Source: Lingula anatina
Lineage: Eukaryota; Brachiopoda; Lingulata; Lingulida; Lingulidae
Assembly (NCBI RefSeq): GCF_001039355.2
Contig: NW_019774670.1
Location: 38,029-102,028, forward strand
Direction: 5' to 3'
DNA: 64,000 nucleotides
The notes beneath the pieces were generated by a model. The model was not told the origin of the DNA, did no database searches, and was given only the letters and a program-made list of their open reading frames with translations. The translations under genes and the position numbers were made by a program. This document shows, piece after piece, positions 1-10,096 of this stretch (position 1 is the first letter of the stretch; every line of letters starts with the position of its first letter).

Positions 1-670
1 TGCTGCCTTCAATTCTTGAAATGATGCCTCCTGTTCATGGTTCCACTCAAATGCACGATTTTTCTCCGTCAGCTGTTGAAGAGGCTTAGATTTCTTTGAA
101 AAATCCCTCACAAATCGTCTGTAGTATGAGCACAATCCCAAAAAGCTCCTCACATCCTTCACACATCTGGGGGTAGGCCAAGTCTTCACTGCGTCAATTT
201 TGCCTGGATCTGTTGATACACCATGTTCTGACACCACATGCCCGAGATACTGTATTTCATGCTTGAAAAAGGTACACTTGCTAGGTTTCAACTTTAGTCC
301 AGCTTTACCTAGACGCTCTAACACCAAAGCCAACCGATCAAGATGCTCTTCCACAGTTTTTTCCAAAGACGATAATGTCATCTAAATATATCAGGCAAAC
401 TTCCCAGTGTAAGCCAGTGAGGATCAAGTCCATCAAACGCTCAAATGTTGCAGGAGCGTTGGCGAGGCCAAATGGCATAACTTTAAACTGAAATAGTCCA
501 CGTCGTGTGATGAAAGCCGTCGTCGGTTTATCACGAGGATGCATCTCAACTTGCCAATATCCCATCATCTGATCAATCACTGAAAACCATTTGGAACCAT
601 GTAAAGCGTCTAACGTTTCGTCAATCCGTGGTATGGGATAAGCCTCTTTCTTGGTGACAGCGTCTTTCAT
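1..670 (-). pseudogene. Frameshifted reverse transcriptase fragment (Ty3/Gypsy)
   Basis: The 110-codon ORF at 338-670 carries RT palm motifs: AYPIPRIDETLDAL, the GYWQVEMHP segment, the FKVMPFGLANAPATFERLMD block and the catalytic YLDDI box. Directly after the YLDD box a one-base gain in an A run near 357-362 moves the reading to another frame. That frame continues to the window edge through the conserved thumb and connection region (YLGHVVS, FLGLCSYYRRFV, FEWNHEQEASF). The finger subdomain upstream of 670 is absent. The product as it stands cannot be a working polymerase. Confidence 0.8.
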
Positions 671-741
671 TGGTGAAGACCTGGTCTGGGTTAGTTTAAA
701 GTTGGCCCATTGTTTGGTTTTGGTCCATTATTGCTGCGGAA

Positions 742-1824
742 TCAGCCTCCTGGTCTGGGTGCCGTGGGTAAGGGAGCCGGGTTGGAATTGGGGACGGGAA
801 CAGAATTACCCATGAAACGTTGATTTCCATGGAACTGGTCTTGCCTACCCCGCTCACTGGCTCGTCGTAGATTTCCAATCTGTGTCGATTGAGCACGTAG
901 GTTGTTATTGAGTTGTTCCAATAATTGATTCATCTTCGCAATTGTACCATTAGAAATTTCTTCTTGCTCACTCACCCTGTCGGCGGTGCGGGCATAGACT
1001 TTATCATTTTTACGCAGACAATTTCGTGCCGTTTCTGCTTCCTGGCAAGTTTCCATTCCAATGGCAACTTCTTCTGCCTCAATTAAGGTACGAGGTCGAT
1101 ATCGCATCACTTCCAGCCGGAGGCGAGATTCATCTAAGGCATCTAAGAAATACTCTCTTTCAAACGTAGCTCTGACACGTTCATCCTCGCCTGGCCAACC
1201 AAGTCGCACCAATCGTCGTATGGCTTGGGCGAGTTCGCTAATCGACTCCTTTGGTTTGCGTCTCCGGGTGCGAGCTTGCACTCTGTACCATTCTTTCTTG
1301 TTGGGTGGACTGTACCGTTGCTCCAACGCCTCGGCTAACACATGGAATTGTTTGCGTTTTTCGACCGGTAAATCACTCAGCACTTGGGCCGCTTCACCTC
1401 TCAAGGCCATGGCAAGGTGGGTGCTGCATTCTTCGTCTGTCCACCGGTAATTGTCTGAGCATATTTCAAGTTGGGAACGAAAATCATCCCAATCGCAGTT
1501 TTTCCCATCAAATGTTCCCAATTTAATGGTTGGCCCAGTCTTGTACATTCTTTGATCTGCATAACTAGGCATGGCAGTAGATATCCTAGGAGGTGGGGAA
1601 ATATCAGTCACGGGATTTACTCGTCGGTGAGCTGCATTCAACGTGGCCTGTAGGTCTGCTTCCATCTCGTCTATTCGCCGTCTTACATCACGTAGTTCAT
1701 CATCTACATCAATGTCTGGGTTATAACGTGGAGGTAACACATTTCCACTCCTGGTAAATGTGGAACTAAGTCCAGTGTCCTGGCGATCTCTGGTATCAGG
1801 GCTTATTCCACGTTTCTTCTCCAT
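742..1824 (-). CDS. Gag-like capsid protein of the Gypsy element, 360 aa
   Basis: Intact 360-codon ORF starting MEKKRG at 1824. Residues about 30-65 form a charged heptad-like segment (ELRDVRRRIDEMEADL). Residues about 95-240 resemble the retrotransposon gag capsid domain, including a KLGTFDGKNCDWDDFRSQLE-type opening, LAMALRGEAAQVL, and an ALEQRYSPPNKKEWYRVQ segment. The C-terminus is rich in Gln, Asn and Pro. No CCHC zinc knuckle is visible, although many Gypsy gags have one. The ORF ends in a Pro-rich tail just before the RT fragment. It may have survived as an ORF by chance or as a young copy. Confidence 0.65.
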   Translation of the reverse strand: MEKKRGISPDTRDRQDTGLSSTFTRSGNVLPPRYNPDIDVDDELRDVRRRIDEMEADLQATLNAAHRRVNPVTDISPPPRISTAMPSYADQRMYKTGPTIKLGTFDGKNCDWDDFRSQLEICSDNYRWTDEECSTHLAMALRGEAAQVLSDLPVEKRKQFHVLAEALEQRYSPPNKKEWYRVQARTRRRKPKESISELAQAIRRLVRLGWPGEDERVRATFEREYFLDALDESRLRLEVMRYRPRTLIEAEEVAIGMETCQEAETARNCLRKNDKVYARTADRVSEQEEISNGTIAKMNQLLEQLNNNLRAQSTQIGNLRRASERGRQDQFHGNQRFMGNSVPVPNSNPAPLPTAPRPGG

Positions 1825-1855
1825 TGCTTCTTCAGGGTCGTGACAATGACTATAA

Positions 1856-1873
1856 ATCCCGCCGCTGCCACCA
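1856..1873 (-). other. Possible tRNA primer-binding site next to the LTR end
   Basis: On the minus strand, TGGTGGCAGCGGCGGGAT lies between the putative LTR terminus (ending TTACA, near 1882) and the gag start. A TGG-initial, GC-rich 18-mer at this place is typical of Gypsy primer-binding sites. The tRNA was not identified and the far LTR edge could not be placed, so this is tentative. Confidence 0.3.
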
Positions 1874-2179
1874 AAATCTGTAACGGATTTTATGTTGGTA
1901 CTTCAGTCCGTACAGTATTAAAAGGGATCCGTCATTGTTTTAAAGGTTCAAATCCTAGAAACAAACTGCTGATGTAAAAAGGTTCAAAATGTTTATTAAA
2001 ATCCAACAAAATGCAATGTGGTAATAATGCCCAGTCTGATATTCAGTTATTGTCTTTAAGTCCACGTTAAATATAAGTCCTTTGGATATATTCAGTTAAT
2101 GTCCAGTTTTAGTTCTGCATAAACTTCCAATCGGTGGGAGACTGTGACAGCAGTGGCTCCTCTTTTACCGGCCCACAGC

Positions 2180-2500
2180 TATAGGTGCCAACACGGTGCG
2201 CACCTTTGGGAGAGTCTAAGCGTTAGACTTCCCTCCTTCAATCAACGACTTAGGATGCCGGCACGGCGCACACCCTCAGGACAGCTTACTTCCCATCTTC
2301 CAACCAGCCACCTGCCTAGAGTTCCAACACGGCACGAACTCTCCGACCAATTACCTACTTAGGGTTCTGTCACGGCACGAACCCACGGGAGAGCCCAACT
2401 TCCCGTTCTCCGTTCAGCCACCTGCTAAGGGTCCCGACACGGCGTAAACCCTGCCACACCAACCAACAGCTAAGGGTCCCGACTCGGCATGAACCCTGCG
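2180..2500. repeat. Six-unit array of covarying hairpins in the putative LTR
   Basis: Six imperfect units begin near 2182, 2251, 2315, 2359, 2425 and 2470, spaced about 45-68 bp. Each has the form CTTAGGGT-N2-CGACACGGCGT-AACCCT: a 5-7 bp stem closing a conserved loop around CACGGC. Stem sequences differ between units while pairing is largely kept (AGGTGC with GCACCT, AGAGTT with AACTCT, AGGGTC or AGGGTT with ACCC), which looks like compensatory change. The array lies upstream of gag in the element's own orientation, in the LTR or leader. Confidence 0.6.
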
Positions 2501-2817
2501 ACACCAACCAACTGCTTTTACTACCGTCCCAGTGAACCTGCCAGAGAGAACAAGTCCTTTCAATCGGAACCTCGAGTGTAGCTCTACTGCGTCTGGGAAT
2601 GTTCACCCAACGAGTGCTAGGCAGCTGAAAATGGGGTGGATGGTGGCTTTTACCCAGGGGGCTTTTGGACAGGGTGAGAACCACTGCCAAACGCGTTTAC
2701 ACTCACGTTTAACTACCGTTTAGCAGAAAAGTCAAGTTTTCTGACAATCTTCTGAATCTCCGCAATAGATATTTACAGGGCTTATTACAACAGCACTGGT
2801 ATATTGAAAAGGAATAA

Positions 2818-3643
2818 GAGCGCATTCCCAACGAATTAAGCCAGGCTTTACAAAGCCGGTGACCTAAAAATGGCGGACGTACATGAAAGAAAAACCGCCT
2901 AATCTTTTAAAAGTCTCTCCGCCTCTCACACGCCTCCCCACACGTCGTCCCTGCGGGGGACAGTAATTAAATCTCGGCTCCGAACATTAATATTTCCGTG
3001 AATATCTCTGGTGATATTATCTCCGTAGATAGTCGATTCATTGCTGCTCTACGAGCCAAATTATTCCTTTTTCATCTCTGTTTTCAAAGATAATAGAACA
3101 GAAGAGCTTTTTTCCTTCGATCGCCTTCAGCCGCCATGCTTTCTTCACCACGAGTTTAACTGATGAGCATGCGCACTTAATATTTCTCAGGTAGCTTCCG
3201 CATGGCGAACGGAGACGCGATTTAATTACTGTACCCCGCAGGGACGACGTGTGGGGAGGCGGAGAGACTATTAAAAGATTAGGCGGTTTTTCTTTCATGT
3301 ACGTCCGCCATTTTTATTCCGCACGAAAACGCAGTAGATGCTCCAGCGCAGTAGACTACTGCAATCATACTGCAAATATGCCTCAAATCTGCTTCGCATT
3401 GGGAGCTAATTAGCATATTTGAAACATGCTTCTATCATGCTGCTAATCTACTGCATTAATGCTCCTCCTCTGTACAACCCTATGTAATTTTTGAAGTAGA
3501 ATTGCAGTAGGGTATACTGCATTTCTACCGCAAATATGCTCCACACCACTACTGCGTTAATGCTTCTTTGCTACTTCGATACTACTGCATTTTCGTTCTG
3601 TAAATTAAGCCTGGCTTAATTCGTTAAGAGTGCGCTCTAAATT
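2818..3643. mobile_element. Nested fold-back (long inverted repeat) element
   Basis: Outer arms at about 2818-2852 and 3603-3643 are inverted copies sharing GAATTAAGCCAGGCTT-type sequence. Inner arms at about 2868-2976 and 3213-3317 are longer and nearly identical, including TGGCGGACGTACATGAAAGA and the CACACGTCGTCCCTGCGGGG segment. A further inner module from about 3325 to 3600 is bounded by ACGAAAACGCAGTAG and CTACTGCATTTTCGT and is full of short GCAGTA/TACTGC motifs. This looks like one MITE inside another. The ORFs in the arms are by-products. Confidence 0.7.
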
Positions 3644-6119
3644 ATACATTAACTAAGTTTAAATATTCAGCGCATGAGTCAAATGCACTTACGGGCACTT
3701 TTCTGTGTTCACAATAATTTAATTGAAAATTTTATTACAGTACTATCAGGGACAGAAACTGAAGAGGAAGCTATGACAATCCCATGGAGAAGAACAGCAG
3801 GAATGAATAATGGAAAACTGGTGTGATGCTTGAAAGACACCATGACCTCCCTCTTCCAGTGAATTTAACAATGCAGCTGCCAAAGAAGTTGTTCCAAATG
3901 AGCTGCAGTATATTATCTTCTTTCTTTGGCCATCCCTGCTTCTGAGGAGCCAACACTATACAATCTCTCTTTGCCAGAAGAAACTCACGCCAAGCTGCTA
4001 TCAGCCTGTCAAGATATTGTATATTTAGCATTTTGAAGGAGGAAAAGTACCTGGACGTAACTGGCTCTATCTCTGACAAGAAGACACTTGACTGGGTCTT
4101 CCCAACTGCTCACATGGTTGAAAAATTATATACTCATATACTCAACCACTGTAGGCCTAGAGGCCAGTATTGTCTGACTCCAGTTGCTATCCTCCAGTGA
4201 TATACATGCAGGTTTCATCAGTGGATTTCCCACAATCTTGGGACAATATTGACTTTTAACTCTCACTGAGGCTGGAACTATACCCACAATTCTAATAGCA
4301 TAATGATTCAAAGAGAGCAGCTAAATGTGTCACTGCCAAGCCAAGGAAGACAGTAGTTGACGAAAAAGAAAATATTTGCAATTACAAGAGACAGTCTTGA
4401 AGTAAACATACTTATTAAAAATTCAACATCAACATGTATGATTATTACAATAAGGCATTTTGCTGTGACTTTTTACAATGAGATTTAAATGCGAATGGAA
4501 CTCCCAGTACTTGTAATATATTCTCCTTTCTGTATATGAACATGTATCATTAAGATAATCACAAGTACACAAACGTTTGTCCTAATTACATCTTTTATGT
4601 AGCTTACTTATTAATCTGGTAAGTATTTGGGATGAAAATATTAGAGTAAAGCTTTAGTAGGCCTATAATAAAATAATAAAAATCTTTTCTACAAGGCGTC
4701 TGTTTTATCTTATTCTATGTACTAAATCATTTATAAGCATATGCTCCTAAAAGAATCATTTTAAATAGATCGAACGTTCACTGTCATCACATTCATGCGA
4801 TGAACGTTGCACTCACTATCGTAGTAAAACGTGAGATAAGTGACCCAGATTATGCACTGGGTAAAATTAGGTCAGCTTGCTCCATGCATATGCAGATTGA
4901 CGTCCAATTGCGTCCTATGATTAAACAAGGCGTCCTAAGCACCGACATGTTTTACCCTACGCGTTGTATCCTTGCATTACTTAGTGCGGATGTTTGAAAT
5001 TGAACACCGTTTCCATGGGCAGCTTTCGTTAAAGGAACTCCTCGGATTCCGGTGGCAGAATACTATATTATCTTAGTTCTTAAGAGACCTTCTAGCCACC
5101 CGACGTGGGACCTAAACAACATCTCTCAGGCTTCAGATTACGGCCTATAGGGACACGGCAAGCACGTGTAATGTGTTCATACCTTCAGGGGCAAATGTCT
5201 TTTGATAAGCAAAAAATACAAAAACATTGGATATATCTTTTCTTTTCGAAGAATGTAATTTATTTTTTCACATTACATCTTAAATACAGTAAATAAAACA
5301 AAATAAAGCAGATTTAAATATATTGTGCGTTTCATTTTGGTTTAATGATATTCAACCGCAGATTCACTGCAGAGCAGCTCTTTTTTCGAACACGGTCGCT
5401 GTTCCTCAGAGCCACTGCGAAACTGACGCGTTAAAACGTTTCAATAGTTAAGAATCTAACTTCACGGTGGTCCTGACAATCAAGGTAGGTACAAGCCGAG
5501 CAGTATAGCTTACGTCACGTGATAACGTGACATGATAGCAATGACATAATGTTAATATTTGTTAGTCGTATATGAACGTCTTTTGCTTACTCAGCATTTT
5601 CGGTGCTTTGCATGCAGAACATCAAGGGTAGAAGAAGGAAGGCTAAAGTATCTGATCTGACAGTGAAAGATTCCGTTTGAACCAAGCTCCAGGGAGGCGG
5701 GAAATTGTATGAGCGTGAATGAGGTCCAATATTTATGTCATGTAGGCAAAAAACGAACCTAATCTTTGTCAAAGTCGTGACCTAATTTCACACTCGGAAC
5801 TCTCCTCTCTCATGAGGCGAGAAAATACATCGAAATTTGAACGAACAGTTCCCTCATAAAACGCTTCATTATCCCAATCCATGACAGAAAAAAAGTCTTG
5901 TGTGCTTTAACAATTTATTTATTTTTTTTGTTTCTAAAAGATACTTCAAGCATCAGTTGGGGCGCCCCTGCGGAAATTTGTCCCACTTAACGTTTACTTA
6001 CGATTTTCAATCTATTATGGAACATTAACTCAGTTATAATGTTGTCCTGTAACAAATGTAAGAGGTCGAGAACTGTCCTTGGGAAGTCCTTCAGAATGTC
6101 CTAGGACAGATTAAGGAAA
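3644..6119. other. Intergenic stretch, no gene recognised
   Basis: AT-rich sequence. The longest open frame is 102 codons on the minus strand at 3771-4079. It matches no family I recognise and lacks splice context, so I leave it uncalled. No promoter, RNA gene or clear repeat was recognised. Confidence 0.5.
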
Positions 6120-8710
6120 GGATGAGTGCGAATAAGGGGGTAAAAGTGCCCACTTCTGTACATGAAAAATAAACTGTGAATGAATGAAAAAAAATTGATG
6201 CCAAATTAAAGTTGGGGTCTTACACTTTTATGATCCACATAAAAAATATTTTTCATTTAATTTGAAATATAAAAAATTAATGGAAAAATGACCTTGTCAA
6301 ATATCCATGAAAATGTGTGTTTTAGGGGGGGGGGGTCTGAATTGTAATGCTACATATCTTTAGTTATAATAAGGTGACAACTGTGAAATTTTGTAATTGG
6401 GTACAGAAGGTACTTTTGTAGAAAAGAAAGGCAATAAGTGGCCAATCACTGCTTGTGATCAATATATTGATTGCTTTATTCTTAAATGTAGTGCTGATTG
6501 AAAGAAGAATCTTACAGTGACTTGAGGATATAGGATGTTCATTTTTTATATGAGCCCCTGAAAAGATATGAATATAAGGTGAGATATATGTAAAAATCGG
6601 CTTGTCTGAGGGTTGGGCTCGATATGTACTCAAAATAAATAGGGACATTTTCAGTCCTTATGCTAGCAGGCGGCCATGTTTATTCCTGCCATGAGGTAGT
6701 TGCTACATGCTTACATAGGATGGCTAGGCAGATACAGTGAAACTTTTGTAAAAAAAGAACAACCCAAAATAAAATGTAGGTCTTTGAAAGAAAAATAGGG
6801 GTTAGAGTCAGTAAAATATTTTCAATTACAACCAAAAAAGAAGTCATGTAATGCATGCTATCCAAAAGAAAGGGGGGGGGGTATGGATAGGAAATAGAGT
6901 CCAAATACAGTAAGTATATCATACTTTGATTCTTATTTCTTAGGATTAAGAAAGATTAACTGTAAAATGTGCTTCAGATATTCAAAGTTATATTAAGTAT
7001 CTAAATAGCAAATGAACATTGTGGTGGCTCCTACTTTATATAGAGACCCATGCTGTAATAGACCTCTACACATAAGGGTGGCTTGACTGAACCCCCTCTA
7101 ATGGGCATGAAAGTACATTTTGTACAACCAAAAGTGTTGTGTAAATGTCCTCTTTTATGTCTATTTTGCATAAAAAGTAAAATAAAATGCTCCATGCCAC
7201 ACACCCTAGTTTTGTTATAATTATGACCTAATCTTCCACACCAGCACTATTCATAATAGCTTAGCAGAGTTTTTTTTTTTTTTTTTTTTTTTTTCTTTTA
7301 TTTTCACCAAAATGCTATGAATAGTTTTATCTGTCAAGGAAATCTGTGAAAACCTAGTGACTTGGTAAATAGTCCAAACAAGAGACCACCAGCCTATAAT
7401 AATTACCAGAAGTTTACCAGATAAAAGAAGCTAGCCAATATACTGATGAGCATCTGCTAGATGGCCAGTTTGATATACGTGTATGCAATGATGCACCTGA
7501 TTTAATCAGCGCTAAAATAGTTAATAAAGGCACACATCTATTGCCACCAGTACACCTTATGGATTCAGACCTCCCGTAGCAAAACTAGACCCATCAGTTT
7601 CTGGTACTGACAGTGTAAAGCTGGTTCCAAGACAGTTGGAAGTTGTGCACATATATCACTTCAGTCCTGTGGTATTAGGGGTTTGCTATGAGGCAGGGAT
7701 ACAATCCAAAATTATGTTGTGGAGAAAGCTGTTTGGATACTTCACATTTACCAACATCAAGCGGTGACAGTATTAGTGAGACAAAAAGTGTTTTGGACAG
7801 CACATCTGATTAATTATCTTTTGTTTATTTATACATTTTTAATACTCATATTTGTATATTTTGTATAAAATAACTCTTGCATTGCATTCTATACAAGCTC
7901 TTTATCACATACATAATCATATATGAAATACTTTTAAGGTGATTTAATTTCATTGTCATACAGATTATTGGCCATAACTGTTATTATGTGTTATACATTT
8001 TCATTTAGTTTTAAGTTATACTTTATTATTATTATTTTGGTACAATTTAAACCTTGTTTATTTTATGGTTAATGGAAACATTCCAAATAGCTGTTTAGAG
8101 TGCATTTACACATGATTTTTTTGTTGTTACTGTAACAGCCTTTTGCTTTTAGCATTTTTTACTATTCCTTAGAGCCTTTTATAAAATGTGTATTGATTAA
8201 AAATACAATTATTTAGACCAACAAATGCTGGTCTGTGAGAAAAGTTATATAAAATTTATAAATACACTGAAACGAGTTTTTCTAGTTACAAGACTTTTAT
8301 ACAGTTAAGTGAAATCAGTGATGGCTTCTGTGAGAAAATACCGTAATATGCCAACCCTCCCTCTCTTCTCTAGGATTAAAAAAAAACATAATTACGTTCC
8401 CATTTTCTTGTGCCACACCACAATTATTTCACATATAATTATTTTACATCACAAGACAAGTTTCATTTGACAAAAAAATAATTTATGTAATATATATGCT
8501 GAAACAAGTTGCTCTGATTCATTAGACTGCATACAACAGGTAAATCCAGCTCCCCCCCCCCCACATACAACTCATTAAAAATACTAAGTTACGATGCCTC
8601 AAACCAAATAATATTTTATCACACAACCAATATATGTATAAACTTTATAATAGCAAATTTTTAAAAAAATTTGACGATGGGCACTTTGCCAATGGTTATT
8701 CGCACTCATC
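6120..8710. repeat. AT-rich segment bounded by a short inverted repeat pair
   Basis: GGATGAGTGCGAATAA...AAAGTGCCCA at about 6120-6154 recurs inverted at about 8677-8710 (TGGGCACTTT...TTATTCGCACTCATCC). The 2.5 kb between holds homopolymers (T run 7269-7295, G runs near 6327 and 6873, C run near 8553) and no credible coding frame. It could be a decayed non-autonomous DNA transposon. No target-site duplication was identified. Confidence 0.4.
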
Positions 8711-9206
8711 CTTTATCATGTAAGGATAAAAACGTTCTAGGGCAGATTAAGAACCGTAAGTGAGCGATAAATGTGATACATTTTCGCAAGGTAAAGATAT
8801 TTCACGCAAGAGATTTATCATTTGAGATTCAAGTACTGCGTCTTTCCGCGTTTTGAGCCGGTTTTAAAAGGAGGTCAATCTGGGAATTTCCGGCGCGAAT
8901 TTCTCAGAGAGAATTACTCTCATAAAGTGCATCGACGTGTAAATTTTCTCAGAAAGGCTAGGCCACATTTGTTGAAATTTAAAGATGTGTTCCATAAAGC
9001 TTGTTCGTAATAAAAGCAAAACTCGAAGGAAAAAACACTTTAAGCACACATTTAACTTTTAAAAGTACATCTCTTATAACATGTTATTTACCATGAATTA
9101 AAAAAAAATATATGGCCCCACCTATATATGTCATTCTGTATCAAGTTTCATCCGCCCCCCCCTACCCCCTGCATATTACACTTTACCAACTATTGACTTT
9201 AAACAA

Positions 9207-9248
9207 CATGTAACTTGTCACATACATATGTATGTGACAAGTTACATG
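9207..9248. repeat. 42-bp perfect palindrome
   Basis: The 21 bases CATGTAACTTGTCACATACA-T are followed immediately by their exact reverse complement with no spacer. The flanks are plain AT-rich DNA; the surrounding 8711-10096 stretch holds no recognised gene. It may be the relic of a very short transposon or a cruciform-forming sequence. Confidence 0.85.
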
Positions 9249-10096
9249 GTGGATTTTTTAATCAGTAGAATAGTCACGGGATATTTGATTTTAATTCCAA
9301 ATTATTCATTTTGACTGAAAAAACTAGGAGCCATGTGAATATAACATTGACTGCAAATTGATTTGGGCAACTTTTGCCTTCTATTTTCTCTTTTTGAATT
9401 TAAAAACATCTTTCTTCAATTTCAATCGTTTCTTCATCAATCGCTATCAGTCGCTTCAAACACGAAAGTGTCAATTCTGGAACCCTCTGAAAAATGTAAT
9501 ATCCATTATAAAGGAGGGAAATATCAGCTGTTACACCTTTTGCTTATAGAGCACACATCAATTTAATTGTACATCAATTTATATGTGCTTATTTGATTAT
9601 TGTTGAAGCAATATTAAAAAAAACTTACTTGTTTTCTTTGACGCCCTTCTTGGTTGTGCCTATATTATACAAGTGAACGGGAACACAAAACATTTATTTT
9701 GCCAACAGAAAATAATTAATGATAAAATATTAGTAATAAAAGTAATCTACGAATGTAAAAGAAAGGTCTTAACTGATATTAATGGAGTGCCTACCTGTTC
9801 CTCTCTCTTATGACAGGCTTCTTCCTCTGCTGGCGCGACCGTTGCATACTCCTCTGAGTTGATGTCAAAAAAATGTAGCTTATCTTCAGATATGACTTTT
9901 ATTCAACTTAATCAGTAATCTACTTTGCATTTTAGAAACACTCCCTTTATGCAAAAAATTACCAATATAAGTTAATATGAAAAGAAACAGTATCCAAAAT
10001 ATGATTTTAAAAGAGTAAATAATAGATATTAATAAATCTTGCTTTAATTTAAAAACTCCATCTGCCAATGGCGATTCATCATCACCGTTATTGCAG

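Larger units (their letters stand above)
1..1875 (-). mobile_element. Degenerate Ty3/Gypsy-like LTR retrotransposon (gag plus partial pol)
   Basis: Minus-strand retroelement running off the left window edge. A gag-like ORF (742-1824) is followed within about 70 nt by the central palm part of a reverse transcriptase (about 670 to 338), then the thumb/connection region in another frame (about 360 to 1). The protease and the RT finger region expected between gag and the RT palm are missing, so an internal deletion has fused the gag end to mid-RT. An extra A in a homopolymer near 357-362 breaks the RT frame. Integrase and the other LTR lie outside the window or are lost. The copy cannot be autonomous. 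Family placement rests on RT motifs and on the gag-pol order. Confidence 0.8.

Noticed and set aside
3038-3298. 86-codon minus-strand ORF
   Set aside because: Falls in the fold-back element's inverted arm and loop.
3771-4079. 102-codon minus-strand ORF
   Set aside because: No motif, no paralogue and no supporting promoter or splice site; chance frame most likely.
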